A stretch of 64,000 nt of DNA, from assembly GCA_016722575.1 (NCBI GenBank), contig JADKIY010000002.1, forward strand, positions 434,001 to 498,000, in the 5' to 3' direction. Positions 7,804-16,135 of this stretch are shown one piece after another; positions within the stretch are counted from its first letter, which is position 1; every line of letters begins with the position of its first letter. Source of the DNA: Elusimicrobiota bacterium. GTDB taxonomy: Bacteria > Elusimicrobiota > Elusimicrobia > FEN-1173. A program made the position numbers and the translations under genes. The notes beneath the pieces were generated by a model, which saw nothing but the letters and a program-made list of their open reading frames with translations, ran no database searches and was not told the DNA's origin.

Positions 7804-9771
7804 TCAAAGGGTGATTCCCTCTTCCCAGAGCACGCGGAGGATTTCGCCCACGCTCCAGGCCTGGGCCGGGCACCCCTGGGGAGCGTGGGGGGCGTCCCCG
7901 TCGAAGAATTCCGACACCTGCCCGACGCCCGCCTCGGACAAATGGTGAACCAGGGGCTGAAGAAACCGCACGACTTGTTTTTTGGACTCCTCGGTGGAAC
8001 CGAACGCTTTAACATACGCGGTGACAAAGGGGCCCAACAGCCAGGGCCAAACGGTGCCTTGATGGTACATCCGGTCCCGGTCGGCCGGGGGACCGCCGTG
8101 GCGCCCGCGGTACAAAAGGTGGGAGGCGGACAGGGTGCGCAATCCCCGGGGGGTCAACAGTTCCCACCAGGTGGTTTCCACCAGGGGCTTAAAGTTTTTC
8201 TCCTCCAAAATTTCGTACGGGAGGCTCACGGCCAACAGGCCGTTGGGGCGAAGCTCCGCTTCCCGTCGTTTGCCGTCGACGACGTCGAAAAGGCATTGGG
8301 CGTCCTCGTTCCAGAATTTCTCGTTGAAGCTTTTACGGGCCACCCCGGCCAGTTTGTCGTACCCCCGGGTGGGTTCCTTGAGCTTCAACTGGATCTCCAC
8401 CAGGAATTGAAGGGCGTTGTACCACAGGGCCTGAATTTCCACGGGTTTTCCGTTCCGCGGGGTGACGGGCTTGCCGTCGACGCGAGCGTCCATCCAGGTG
8501 AGCGGCCAATCCCCCGCCGGAATTTCAATCAATCCGTCCTGGTCCATGCGGATGTCGTATTGGTTGCCGTGCTGGTAGCTGTCCACGATCTCCCGCATGA
8601 CGGGCAGCCAGGCGCGCACCCGGTCGTCGTCGTGGGTCGCCCGGTGGTAAGCCTGAACGGCCCGGACGAACCACAGGGGGGCGTCCACGGCGTTGTATTG
8701 GGTGCTTTCGCCCCCTTCGGGAAATCGGTTGGGCAGCAGGCCCTCGTGGACGTGGCGGGCGTAAGTGTCCAAAAACCCCGGGGCTTCGTTCCATCGCCCC
8801 GTGGCCAAAAACAGCCCGGGAAACGCCACCAGGGCGTCGCGGCTCCAATCCCCGAACCAGGGATACCCGGCAATGACGGTCAAACCCTCGCCCCGGGAAA
8901 CGATGAATTGATCGGCGGCGGCCGACAGCGCGCCCGCCAGAGGGCCCCGCACCAGGGACGCCCGGACTATTTTGCGACGCTGGTCCCGCTCTTCCTCTTC
9001 CCAACGCTCCGCCCCGTCCATGGAGGTCCGCCCGACGGCGTAGACCACGCGGACCGCCTCGCCGGGCTTGAGCGGGATTCGATAGAGTCCGGGGCTCCAA
9101 GCGTCTTCCTGCCGTTCCAACCCCCGCCGCTCCTCCCACACGTAGGTTTGATTGCGGTACCAGGCGGGGGCGGACTCGAAGCGACCGCCGTCCGACAAAA
9201 CATTCAGGACGGGGCCCCCGGGGAAATCAACGATCAACGTCCGACCCTCGGCGCGGGTTGTGCCTTCGAAGCGATTGTTTTCCCTGACCAGGGTGTGGTG
9301 GTCGCGCCCCGTCAGGAACGGCCGGACTTCCAGCGACAGGGCCGGGCCGGCCAACAGGCGGTAAACCGCCACGGCCGTGTCTTCGCCGTAACGGAGGAAA
9401 AAACTTTTTTCAAAACGAACGTCGCCCCACGCGTAGGTCCAAATGGGGAACGGTTCCAATCGGAAGGATTCCAAGCGGTCGTAGCCTTTGGGATTGACGA
9501 CGTCGGGATAGGATTGGCAGGAAAGATCAAATCGCTTCTCGCCGATGATCAACGCTTCTTCGGAGCGGTTCACCAGCTGAACGCGCTCCAAGGGCGGACG
9601 GCGGGGAACCGTCAGGAGGCCGTGGTAGCGGCGGGTGTTGCCGCCGGCCACCGTGCCCAGGGCGTAGCCGCCCCGGCCGTTGGCCTCCAGCCATTCCCGT
9701 TCGCTGGCGTCGGAATAATTTCCGCAGACGGCGCGGCCGAGGTCGACCACGGGTCCGGATTTGACGGCCAT
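7804..9771 (-). CDS. Glycogen debranching enzyme (amylo-alpha-1,6-glucosidase)
   Basis: 655 residues, the usual length for bacterial GDE_N plus GDE_C proteins. The N-terminal beta domain has EWLEANGRGGYALGTV and NTRRYHGLLTV, both hallmark motifs. The catalytic (alpha/alpha)6 barrel holds GYPWFGDWSRDALVAFPG (putative acid Asp) and YHQGTVWPWLLGPF. It would remove alpha-1,6 branches from glycogen or limit dextrins in the cytoplasm. The ATG overlaps the sucD stop as TAATG, so it is translationally coupled to succinyl-CoA synthetase, an unusual partnership. No other glycogen genes are in the window. Confidence 0.9.
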   Translation of the reverse strand: MAVKSGPVVDLGRAVCGNYSDASEREWLEANGRGGYALGTVAGGNTRRYHGLLTVPRRPPLERVQLVNRSEEALIIGEKRFDLSCQSYPDVVNPKGYDRLESFRLEPFPIWTYAWGDVRFEKSFFLRYGEDTAVAVYRLLAGPALSLEVRPFLTGRDHHTLVRENNRFEGTTRAEGRTLIVDFPGGPVLNVLSDGGRFESAPAWYRNQTYVWEERRGLERQEDAWSPGLYRIPLKPGEAVRVVYAVGRTSMDGAERWEEEERDQRRKIVRASLVRGPLAGALSAAADQFIVSRGEGLTVIAGYPWFGDWSRDALVAFPGLFLATGRWNEAPGFLDTYARHVHEGLLPNRFPEGGESTQYNAVDAPLWFVRAVQAYHRATHDDDRVRAWLPVMREIVDSYQHGNQYDIRMDQDGLIEIPAGDWPLTWMDARVDGKPVTPRNGKPVEIQALWYNALQFLVEIQLKLKEPTRGYDKLAGVARKSFNEKFWNEDAQCLFDVVDGKRREAELRPNGLLAVSLPYEILEEKNFKPLVETTWWELLTPRGLRTLSASHLLYRGRHGGPPADRDRMYHQGTVWPWLLGPFVTAYVKAFGSTEESKKQVVRFLQPLVHHLSEAGVGQVSEFFDGDAPHAPQGCPAQAWSVGEILRVLWEEGITL

Positions 9772-10679
9772 TAAACCCGGAGGGCCTTGAAAACGATTTC
9801 CCCCATATCGGCCGGCGAATCCACGATTTTAACGCCCGCCGTTTCCAAGGCGGCGCGCTTTTCGGCCGCGGTGCCCCGGGAGGCTTTCCCCCCCGCGCCG
9901 CCGGCGTCGACGATGGCCCCCGCGTGGCCCATGCGCTTGCCCGGGGGCGCGGTTTGCCCGGCGATGAAGGCGAAAAGCGGTTTGGTCATCTTGGATTTGA
10001 AGTAATGGGCCGCCTCTTCCTCGGCGGTCCCGCCGATTTCGCCGATCATGAGAACGGCTTCGGTGTCCCGGTCTTCCTGGAAAAGGGTCAGCGTATCGAC
10101 AAAGGTCGAGCCCTGAACCGGGTCGCCGCCGATGCCCACCACCGTGGATTGGCCGAGACCCCGCTGGGACAACTGCCACACCGCTTCGTAGGTCAAGGTG
10201 CCGGACCGGGAGACGATGCCGATCTTTCCCGGCTTGTGGATGTACCCCGGCATGATGCCCATCTTGCATCCGGGCCGCTTGTCGTCGCCCGGCGTGATGA
10301 GCCCCGGCCCGTTGGGGCCGACCAAGCGGACGGGCGCGCCCCGGAGGGCCGCTTTGACCCGGGCCATGTCCAAAACGGGAATGCCTTCGGTGATGGCGAC
10401 GATCAAACCGATCCCGCCGTCGGCCGCCTCCAAAATGGCGTCGGCCGCGAAGGGGGGCGGCACAAAGATCATGGAGGCCGTGGCCCGCGTGGCGTTCACC
10501 GCCTCTTTGACGGTGTTAAAAACGGGAATGCCCTCCACGTCGGTGCCGCCCTTGCCCGGCGTCACGCCGCCCACCACCTGGGATCCGTAGGCCTTGCAGC
10601 CCTTGGCGTGGAAAGACCCGGCGGACCCGGTGATCCCCTGGACGATGATTTTGGTGTCGTGGTTGAGGAGAATGCTCAT
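9771..10679 (-). CDS. sucD: Succinyl-CoA synthetase, alpha subunit
   Basis: 302 residues. Recognisable elements: ITGSAGSFHAKGCKAYGSQVVGG with the CoA-binding region, GPNGPGLITPGD, and GIVSRSGTLTYEAVWQL followed by GIGGDPVQGSTFVDTL. The active-site phospho-histidine is the His in KRMGHAGAIVDAGG. With SucC it interconverts succinyl-CoA and succinate with substrate-level phosphorylation. Its ATG overlaps the sucC stop (ATGA) and its stop overlaps the start of the debranching enzyme. It lies divergent from korAB, which makes or uses succinyl-CoA. Confidence 0.95.
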   Translation of the reverse strand: MSILLNHDTKIIVQGITGSAGSFHAKGCKAYGSQVVGGVTPGKGGTDVEGIPVFNTVKEAVNATRATASMIFVPPPFAADAILEAADGGIGLIVAITEGIPVLDMARVKAALRGAPVRLVGPNGPGLITPGDDKRPGCKMGIMPGYIHKPGKIGIVSRSGTLTYEAVWQLSQRGLGQSTVVGIGGDPVQGSTFVDTLTLFQEDRDTEAVLMIGEIGGTAEEEAAHYFKSKMTKPLFAFIAGQTAPPGKRMGHAGAIVDAGGAGGKASRGTAAEKRAALETAGVKIVDSPADMGEIVFKALRV

Positions 10680-11941
10680 GACGGCCTCCCGGCGGCGGCC
10701 CCATCCGACGAACTGGGACGGCCCCTAGCGGCGGCCGCCCCATCCGACGAACTGGGACGGCCCCTAGCGGCGGCCGCCGCCAGCGCGACGGCTTTCTTGG
10801 CGCCCTCGGTCAAATCCGAGGCGGGGGTGATGGCGAGGCCGGATTCGGCCAAAATCTTCCGGCCTTCCTCCACCCGGTTGCCTTCCAAACGCACGACCAG
10901 GGGCCGGTCGAGGCCGGTTTTGCGGACCGCCTGAACGATGCCCTGGGCGATGACGTCGCATTTCATGATGCCGCCGAAAATGTTAACGAAGATCACTTTC
11001 ACGTGGGCGTCGGACAGGATGATTTTAAAGGCCTCGGTCACCTGGTCGACGGTGGCGCCGCCCCCCACGTCCAAAAAGTTCGCGGGTTCGCCGCCGTGCA
11101 GTTTGATAATGTCCATGGTGGCCATGGCCAGGCCGGCGCCGTTCACCATGCAGCCGATGTCGCCGTCCAAGCGGATGTAGGAGAGGCCGACTTTCCCGGC
11201 GCGGCGTTCGGCGGCGGTCAGGTCCCCCAGGTCGGCCTGGTCGAAGAGATCGGCGTGGCGGAAGGCGGCGTTGTCGTCGATGGTCACCTTGGCGTCCATG
11301 GCCAAAAGCGACAACCCTTTTTTCCCTTTCAGCACGCCCAACGGGTTGACTTCCATCAGGCTCGCGTCCGAAGCCATGAAGAGCTTGGCCAGGTTTCGGA
11401 AAAAAGCCACGGCGGAACTCAACAAATCCCCGGTCAACCCCGCGGCGAAGGCCGCTTCCCGGGCCTGGAAGGCTTCCAAGCCCCGAAGGGGGTCGATGTC
11501 GAACCGCAAAATTTTCTCCGGCGCGCTGGCGGCCAATTCCTCGATGTCCATGCCGCCCTGGGCCGAAAGGATCAGGACCGGCTTTCCCGTCTTCCGGTTG
11601 AGGGTCACGGCGACGTAGATCTCGCGTTCCACCTTGACCGCCGGTTCCGCCAAAATTTTCCGCACCACCAGACCCTGGGGACCGGTCTGGTGGGTGACCA
11701 GGGTTTTGCCCAAAAGACCCTTGGCGAAAGCGGCCGCCTCTTTGGGCGTTTTAATGAGTTTGACGCCCCCGGCCTTGCCCCGGCCGCCCGTGTGGACCTG
11801 GGCTTTCAGGACCCAGGGGCCCTGGCCGATTTTCTTAAGGGCCGCGGCCGCTTCTCCGGGCTTACCGATGACCGCGCCCGTGAGAACCGGAAGGCCGAAA
11901 CCGCCCATTAAAATCTTCGCTTGGTACTCATGGAGCTTCAT
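10676..11941 (-). CDS. sucC: Succinyl-CoA synthetase, beta subunit, with repeat tail
   Basis: 421 residues. The ATP-grasp domain begins MKLHEYQAKILMGGFGLPV, and VHTGGRGKAGGVKL and SLMEVNPLGVL are typical. The C-terminal ligase domain shows FLDVGGGAT and IFVNIFGGIMKCDVIA. The conserved part ends near TEGAKKAVALA; about 33 further residues are low complexity with two copies of a 13-residue RGRPSSSDGAAAA unit, matching a 39-base DNA tandem repeat that ends at the sucC stop. Most SucC proteins end near 390 residues, so the tail is an addition. Ribosome site AAGGGGAC lies upstream of the ATG. First gene of the sucC-sucD-debranching operon. Confidence 0.94.
   Translation of the reverse strand: MKLHEYQAKILMGGFGLPVLTGAVIGKPGEAAAALKKIGQGPWVLKAQVHTGGRGKAGGVKLIKTPKEAAAFAKGLLGKTLVTHQTGPQGLVVRKILAEPAVKVEREIYVAVTLNRKTGKPVLILSAQGGMDIEELAASAPEKILRFDIDPLRGLEAFQAREAAFAAGLTGDLLSSAVAFFRNLAKLFMASDASLMEVNPLGVLKGKKGLSLLAMDAKVTIDDNAAFRHADLFDQADLGDLTAAERRAGKVGLSYIRLDGDIGCMVNGAGLAMATMDIIKLHGGEPANFLDVGGGATVDQVTEAFKIILSDAHVKVIFVNIFGGIMKCDVIAQGIVQAVRKTGLDRPLVVRLEGNRVEEGRKILAESGLAITPASDLTEGAKKAVALAAAAARGRPSSSDGAAAARGRPSSSDGAAAGRPS
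10692..10778. repeat. 39-base tandem repeat inside the 3' end of sucC
   Basis: Two near-identical copies offset by exactly 39 bases (for example CCCCATCCGACG at 10699 and 10738), with a partial third copy. Being a multiple of three, the repeat keeps the frame and encodes the RGRPSSSDGAAAA units of SucC. No other copy was noticed in the window. Confidence 0.85.
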
Positions 11942-11975
11942 TCGGAGTCCCCTTAATAAAGTCGCTGAAGCGGTT

Positions 11976-12004
11976 ATTTAACCAAATCAATCGGGCTAAA
12001 GCAA
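11976..12004 (-). promoter_or_regulatory. Promoter of sucC-sucD-debranching operon
   Basis: On the minus strand: TTGCTT (12004-11999), 17-base spacer, TTAAAT (11981-11976) preceded by TGG, an extended -10. The ATG at 11941 then has an untranslated leader of about 27 bases with a good ribosome site. It is back to back with the korAB operon promoter. Confidence 0.5.
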
Positions 12005-12125
12005 AAACGCGAACCTCGGAACAGGTTGAATATTCAATCTTTTTCCACCCCCCGGCCCCGGGGACCGGTTCCGCCACGCCACGCGAAAATCCCCGGGATT
12101 CCTTCTCCCCGACGATAATACCGGC

Positions 12126-12154
12126 TTGATTGCCCGCTTTCTTCCTTTTATCTA
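12126..12154 (+). promoter_or_regulatory. Promoter of the CBS-korAB operon
   Basis: TTGATT at 12126-12131, 17-base spacer, TATCTA at 12149-12154. The leader to the ATG at 12199 would be about 38 bases. The intergenic space 11942-12198 holds only this and the divergent sucC promoter. Confidence 0.4.
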
Positions 12155-12198
12155 CAATGATCCTTCCGCAAACGCATCCAGGGACAGCGAGGCCCGCC

Positions 12199-12672
12199 AT
12201 GAGCGCCAAAACCGATCGTCGCCTTAAAGAAAAGAAAATCGGGGAAGTGGTCAATCCCCGATTGATCCAGGCTCCCGCGGACATTTCCGTTCAACGCGCC
12301 CTGGACGTGATGCGCGAGAACAAGTCCTCTTATCTCGTCATTTCCGAAGGCAAACGCGTGGTCGGCATGTTCACCGAATCCGACGTCACCCGCAAACTCC
12401 TCAACAAGAAAAACGAATGGGGCCGCCCCGTGCGGGACTTCATGACCGCCGACCCCATCGTCCTCCGGATGGACGACAACGTGGGCCGCGCCGTGGACCT
12501 CATGGCCGAAAACGACATCTACCACGTCCCCCTGGTCAACGAAAAGCAGGAACTCATCAACGTTCTGAGCGTCCGCACCCTGATCCGCTTTTTGGCCGAA
12601 TTCTACCCGGGGGAGGTGTACAACATCCCCCCCAACCCGCACCAAGTGCACCACACCGCCGAGGGGGGCTGA
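12199..12672 (+). CDS. CBS-pair protein
   Basis: 157 residues from ATG 12199 (upstream frame is open but not conserved-looking). Two CBS repeats: one around NPRLIQAPADISVQRALDVM ... SYLVISEGKRVVGMFTESDV, the second VRDFMTADPIVLRMDDNVGRAVDLMAEND ... YHVPLVNEKQELINVLSVRTL. CBS pairs bind adenine nucleotides (AMP, ATP, SAM) and gate an associated enzyme. The gene ends two bases before the korA start and a second CBS protein ends the operon, so both may sense energy charge for the KorAB complex. No enzymatic domain is present. Confidence 0.85.
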   Translation: MSAKTDRRLKEKKIGEVVNPRLIQAPADISVQRALDVMRENKSSYLVISEGKRVVGMFTESDVTRKLLNKKNEWGRPVRDFMTADPIVLRMDDNVGRAVDLMAENDIYHVPLVNEKQELINVLSVRTLIRFLAEFYPGEVYNIPPNPHQVHHTAEGG

Positions 12673-12674
12673 CC

Positions 12675-14510
12675 GTGGCCGTGAAAGAAAAGAAAGTCGT
12701 TCCCTCCGTCACCGTGCGCTTCGCCGGCGACTCGGGGGACGGCATGCAGTTGACGGGGGACCAGTTCACCGACACCACCGCCGTCATGGGGAACGACTTC
12801 GCCACCCTGCCGGACTTCCCGGCGGAAATCCGCGCCCCCGCCGGCACCCTGCCCGGCGTCTCCAGTTTTCAAATCCAATTCGCCAACTCCCTGATTTTCA
12901 CCCCGGGCGACATGGCCGACGTCCTGATCGCCATGAACCCCGCCGCCCTTAAAGTCAACACCCGCCACATTAAAAAGGGCGGCCTGATGATTTTAAACGA
13001 GAACGCCTTCGACAAGGACGGCCTGGAAAAAGCCGCCTACGCCGCCAACCCCCTGGAGGACGGCAGCCTGCGGGACTGGCAGGTCCTCAAAGTTCCCCTC
13101 TCGGACCTGACGGCCAACGCTCTCAAAGACCACCCCCTCCGCCCCAACGACGTGGACCGGTGCAAAAACTTTTTCGCCCTGGGCCTCATGTTCTGGCTCT
13201 ACGACCGAAGCTTCGACCACACCGTCGACTGGATTTCCAAGAAATTCGCCAAGAAACCCGAATTTGTGAACGCCAACATCGCCGCCCTGAAAGCCGGCTA
13301 CAACCACGCCGACATCACGGAACTCATGCCCACCCGCTTCGAAGTTCGGAAATCCGCCCTGGAACCGGGGACCTACCGGAAGATCACGGGCAACGAAGCC
13401 GCGTCCATCGGGTTGATCACCGCCGCCGAATTGGCCGGCAAGACCCTCTTTCTGGGCTCCTACCCCATCACGCCGGCCTCGAGCATCCTTCAAGATTTGT
13501 CCTATCACAAGGAATTCGGGGTCAAAACCTTCCAGGCCGAGGACGAAATCGCGGCCATCGGGTCCGCCATCGGGGCGGCCTTCGGCGGCGAACTCGGGGT
13601 GACCACCACCTCGGGCCCCGGCCTTTGCCTCAAGTCCGAAGCCCTTAATTTGGCCATCATTGCCGAGCTTCCGCTCGTGGTCGTGAACGTCCAGCGGTGC
13701 GGACCGTCGACCGGCATGCCCACCAAGACGGAGCAAACGGACCTCCTGCAAGCCATGTTCGGCCGGAACGGGGAATCCCCGGTGATCATCGTGGCGCCCA
13801 AAAGCCCCGCGGACTGCTTCGACGTGGCCATCGAAGCCGTGCGACTGGCTCTGACCCACATGACCCCCGTGATTTTGCTTTCCGACGGCTACCTGTCCAA
13901 CAGCGCCGAACCCTGGAAGCTACCCGACATCGCCAAATTTCCGAAGATCACCGTCACGCACCCGACGACCTGGAAGGGTCCCTTCACCCCCTACGCCCGG
14001 GACCCGAAGACCCTGGCCCGGGCCTGGGCCAAACCCGGCACCCCGGGCCTCCAGCACCGCATCGGCGGCCTGGAGAAAAACGACGTCACCGGGGCGGTGA
14101 GCTACGATCCGGAAAACCACGAGAAAATGGGCCTCATCCGCGCCGAAAAAGTGGCCCGGGTGGCCGACGACATCGCCCCCCTGACCGTCCGCGGCGCCGA
14201 CCAAGGCCGATTGCTGGTCCTGGGCTGGGGCAGCACCTACGGCCCCATTTACCAAGCCGTGAGCGAAGTGACGGAGGCCGGCCGTCCCGTGTCCCAGGCG
14301 CATCTGACCCATTTAAATCCCTTCCCCAAAAACACCGGGGAAATCCTCGCCAAATTCGAAAAGGTGCTGGTGCCGGAACTGAACAGCGGTCAACTGCTGA
14401 TGCTCCTGCGCCACCGGTTCCCGAAAGTTGATTTCACGGGCTACAACCGCGTGCGCGGCGTGCCCTTTTACGTTTCCGAAGTTCGCGAAGCCATCGAGGC
14501 GGCCCTATGA
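12675..14510 (+). CDS. korA: 2-oxoacid:ferredoxin oxidoreductase, fused gamma-alpha subunit
   Basis: 611 residues from GTG 12675. The N-terminal gamma domain starts VTVRFAGDSGDGMQLTGDQF, and the alpha (pyrimidine-binding) domain includes LFLGSYPITPASSILQDL, EDEIAAIGSAIGAAFGG and TTTSGPGLCLKSEALNLA. The C-terminal domain has LLVLGWGSTYGPIYQAV. This gamma-alpha fusion with a separate beta subunit is the layout of KorAB/OforAB-type enzymes, which join CoA to a 2-oxoacid and reduce ferredoxin. Substrate is probably 2-oxoglutarate given the adjacent sucCD, but pyruvate or branched oxoacids cannot be excluded. Its stop overlaps the korB start (ATGA). Confidence 0.92.
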   Translation: MAVKEKKVVPSVTVRFAGDSGDGMQLTGDQFTDTTAVMGNDFATLPDFPAEIRAPAGTLPGVSSFQIQFANSLIFTPGDMADVLIAMNPAALKVNTRHIKKGGLMILNENAFDKDGLEKAAYAANPLEDGSLRDWQVLKVPLSDLTANALKDHPLRPNDVDRCKNFFALGLMFWLYDRSFDHTVDWISKKFAKKPEFVNANIAALKAGYNHADITELMPTRFEVRKSALEPGTYRKITGNEAASIGLITAAELAGKTLFLGSYPITPASSILQDLSYHKEFGVKTFQAEDEIAAIGSAIGAAFGGELGVTTTSGPGLCLKSEALNLAIIAELPLVVVNVQRCGPSTGMPTKTEQTDLLQAMFGRNGESPVIIVAPKSPADCFDVAIEAVRLALTHMTPVILLSDGYLSNSAEPWKLPDIAKFPKITVTHPTTWKGPFTPYARDPKTLARAWAKPGTPGLQHRIGGLEKNDVTGAVSYDPENHEKMGLIRAEKVARVADDIAPLTVRGADQGRLLVLGWGSTYGPIYQAVSEVTEAGRPVSQAHLTHLNPFPKNTGEILAKFEKVLVPELNSGQLLMLLRHRFPKVDFTGYNRVRGVPFYVSEVREAIEAAL

Positions 14511-15544
14511 CCGACGTCCCCGTTCCCTCCGGCGCCGAAAAGCGCCCCACCTTCACGAAAAACGATTTCGTGTCCGGCGCCGAGGTCCGTTGGTGCCCCG
14601 GCTGCGGCGACTACTCCATTTTGGGGGCCATGCAGCAGACCCTGGCCAAGTTCGACATCCCCCGGGAAAACCACGTCTTCGTCTCGGGCATCGGCTGCTC
14701 TTCCCGGTTCCCCTATTACATGAACACCTACGGGTTCCACACGATTCACGGCCGGGCGCCGACCGTGGCCACGGGCCTGCGTTGCGTGAACCCCGACCTC
14801 TCCATTTGGGTCATCACCGGCGACGGCGACGGGCTTTCCATCGGCGGCAACCATTTGCTCCACGCCATGCGGCGGAACTTGAATTTCAACATTCTGCTGG
14901 TCAACAACCAGATTTACGGCCTGACCAAGGGGCAATATTCCCCCACCTCCCCGACGGGCAAAATGACAAAGTCGTCGCCCTACGGGTCCATCGACCACCC
15001 CATCAACCCGCTCTGCATCGCCATCGCTTCCGAAGCCACGTTCATCGCCCGCACGCTGGATTCCGACCCCCGCCACATGAGCGCCACCCTGGAGCGGGCC
15101 ATGAAGCACAAGGGCATCTCCTTCGTCGAGGTGTACCAGAACTGCATCATTTTCAACGACAAGGCCCACGGGCCCGTCACGGGCCGGGAAACCCGGGACG
15201 ACCGAATGGTGTATTTGGAGCACGGCAAGCCGCTCCTGTTCGGCAAAAACAAAAACAAGACCCTCCGCCTCAACGGCCTTTATCCCGAAATCACGGACTT
15301 CGACCCCACCGACACCCGGGGGCTCCTGATCCACAACGAAACGGACCCGCGGCCCAACCACGCCTACCTGCTCACGCAGTTGATTTACCCCGATTTCCCC
15401 GTCCCCTTCGGCGTGTTCCGCGCCGTGGAAAAACCGACCTACGACGACCTGATGAACCAGCAGATCCGGGACATCGTCGCCACAAAAGGCAAGGGCACCC
15501 TGGAAAAATTGATCTACAGCGGCGACACCTGGAGGGTCCAATGA
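14507..15544 (+). CDS. korB: 2-oxoacid:ferredoxin oxidoreductase, beta subunit
   Basis: 345 residues. It carries the thiamine diphosphate domain with WVITGDGDGLSIGGNHL and the NNQIYGLTKGQYSPTS segment typical of KorB, and the cluster-related RWCPGCGDYSIL near the N-terminus with further Cys in GIGCSS. Together with KorA it forms the heterodimer that oxidises or makes 2-oxoacids with ferredoxin. Translationally coupled on both sides: ATGA overlap with korA and an ATGA overlap with the following CBS gene. Confidence 0.93.
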   Translation: MTDVPVPSGAEKRPTFTKNDFVSGAEVRWCPGCGDYSILGAMQQTLAKFDIPRENHVFVSGIGCSSRFPYYMNTYGFHTIHGRAPTVATGLRCVNPDLSIWVITGDGDGLSIGGNHLLHAMRRNLNFNILLVNNQIYGLTKGQYSPTSPTGKMTKSSPYGSIDHPINPLCIAIASEATFIARTLDSDPRHMSATLERAMKHKGISFVEVYQNCIIFNDKAHGPVTGRETRDDRMVYLEHGKPLLFGKNKNKTLRLNGLYPEITDFDPTDTRGLLIHNETDPRPNHAYLLTQLIYPDFPVPFGVFRAVEKPTYDDLMNQQIRDIVATKGKGTLEKLIYSGDTWRVQ

Positions 15545-16077
15545 GCGCGAACCCCTGCCCCTTTTGCGGACACGAAAATCTCCCCGGCGACGACCGGTGC
15601 GGCCAGTGCCTCCATTCGTTGATGCAACGGCAAATCCCCTCGGCCCGGCGGTTGGGCGACGAATTCCGGGACGCGCTTCTGAACGAACCGGTGTCGGAAC
15701 TGCTGACGGGCATCGACCTGCTGGTCTGCAGCCCCAAGGACTCCCTGGACAAAATCCTCAAGATCTTTCAAAAAGAGAAGAAGGGCTGCGTCCTGGTCTA
15801 CGAGAAGAAAAAAATGGTCGGCGTGTTGTCCAACCGGGACCTCCTGTTGCGGGCCGCCGGTCCCGGAGACGACCTGACGAAGCTCACCGTGGAAGACGCC
15901 ATGACCCGCAACCCCAGTTACGTCCGTCCCGAGGACCCCATCGCTTTCGCCGTCAACAAAATGTCCGTGGGCGGCTACCGCCACCTCCCGGTCATTCGGG
16001 CGGACGGAACGCCCGTCAGCATCTTGCTCATTCGCGACATCCTTCGCTACCTGTCGGCCAGCAAAAAAGAATATTGA
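15541..16077 (+). CDS. CBS-pair protein with N-terminal zinc ribbon
   Basis: 178 residues. The first 20 residues hold a four-cysteine ribbon (CPFCGHENLPGDDRCGQC), then a linker and two CBS repeats (VCSPKDSLDKILKIFQKEK ... GVLSNRDLL; VEDAMTRNPSYVRPEDPIAFAVNKM ... HLPVIRADGTPV). The start overlaps the korB stop. It is the second CBS protein of this operon and probably a nucleotide-sensing subunit or regulator of KorAB; the ribbon could mediate protein contact. A short CCCGGG-based hairpin follows the stop (16086-16104), without a U tract. Confidence 0.85.
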   Translation: MSANPCPFCGHENLPGDDRCGQCLHSLMQRQIPSARRLGDEFRDALLNEPVSELLTGIDLLVCSPKDSLDKILKIFQKEKKGCVLVYEKKKMVGVLSNRDLLLRAAGPGDDLTKLTVEDAMTRNPSYVRPEDPIAFAVNKMSVGGYRHLPVIRADGTPVSILLIRDILRYLSASKKEY

Positions 16078-16135
16078 TCGCCGACCCGGGAACCGAACCC
16101 GGGCGCGGGCGTTTCATAAAGAAGAGGTCATCGCC

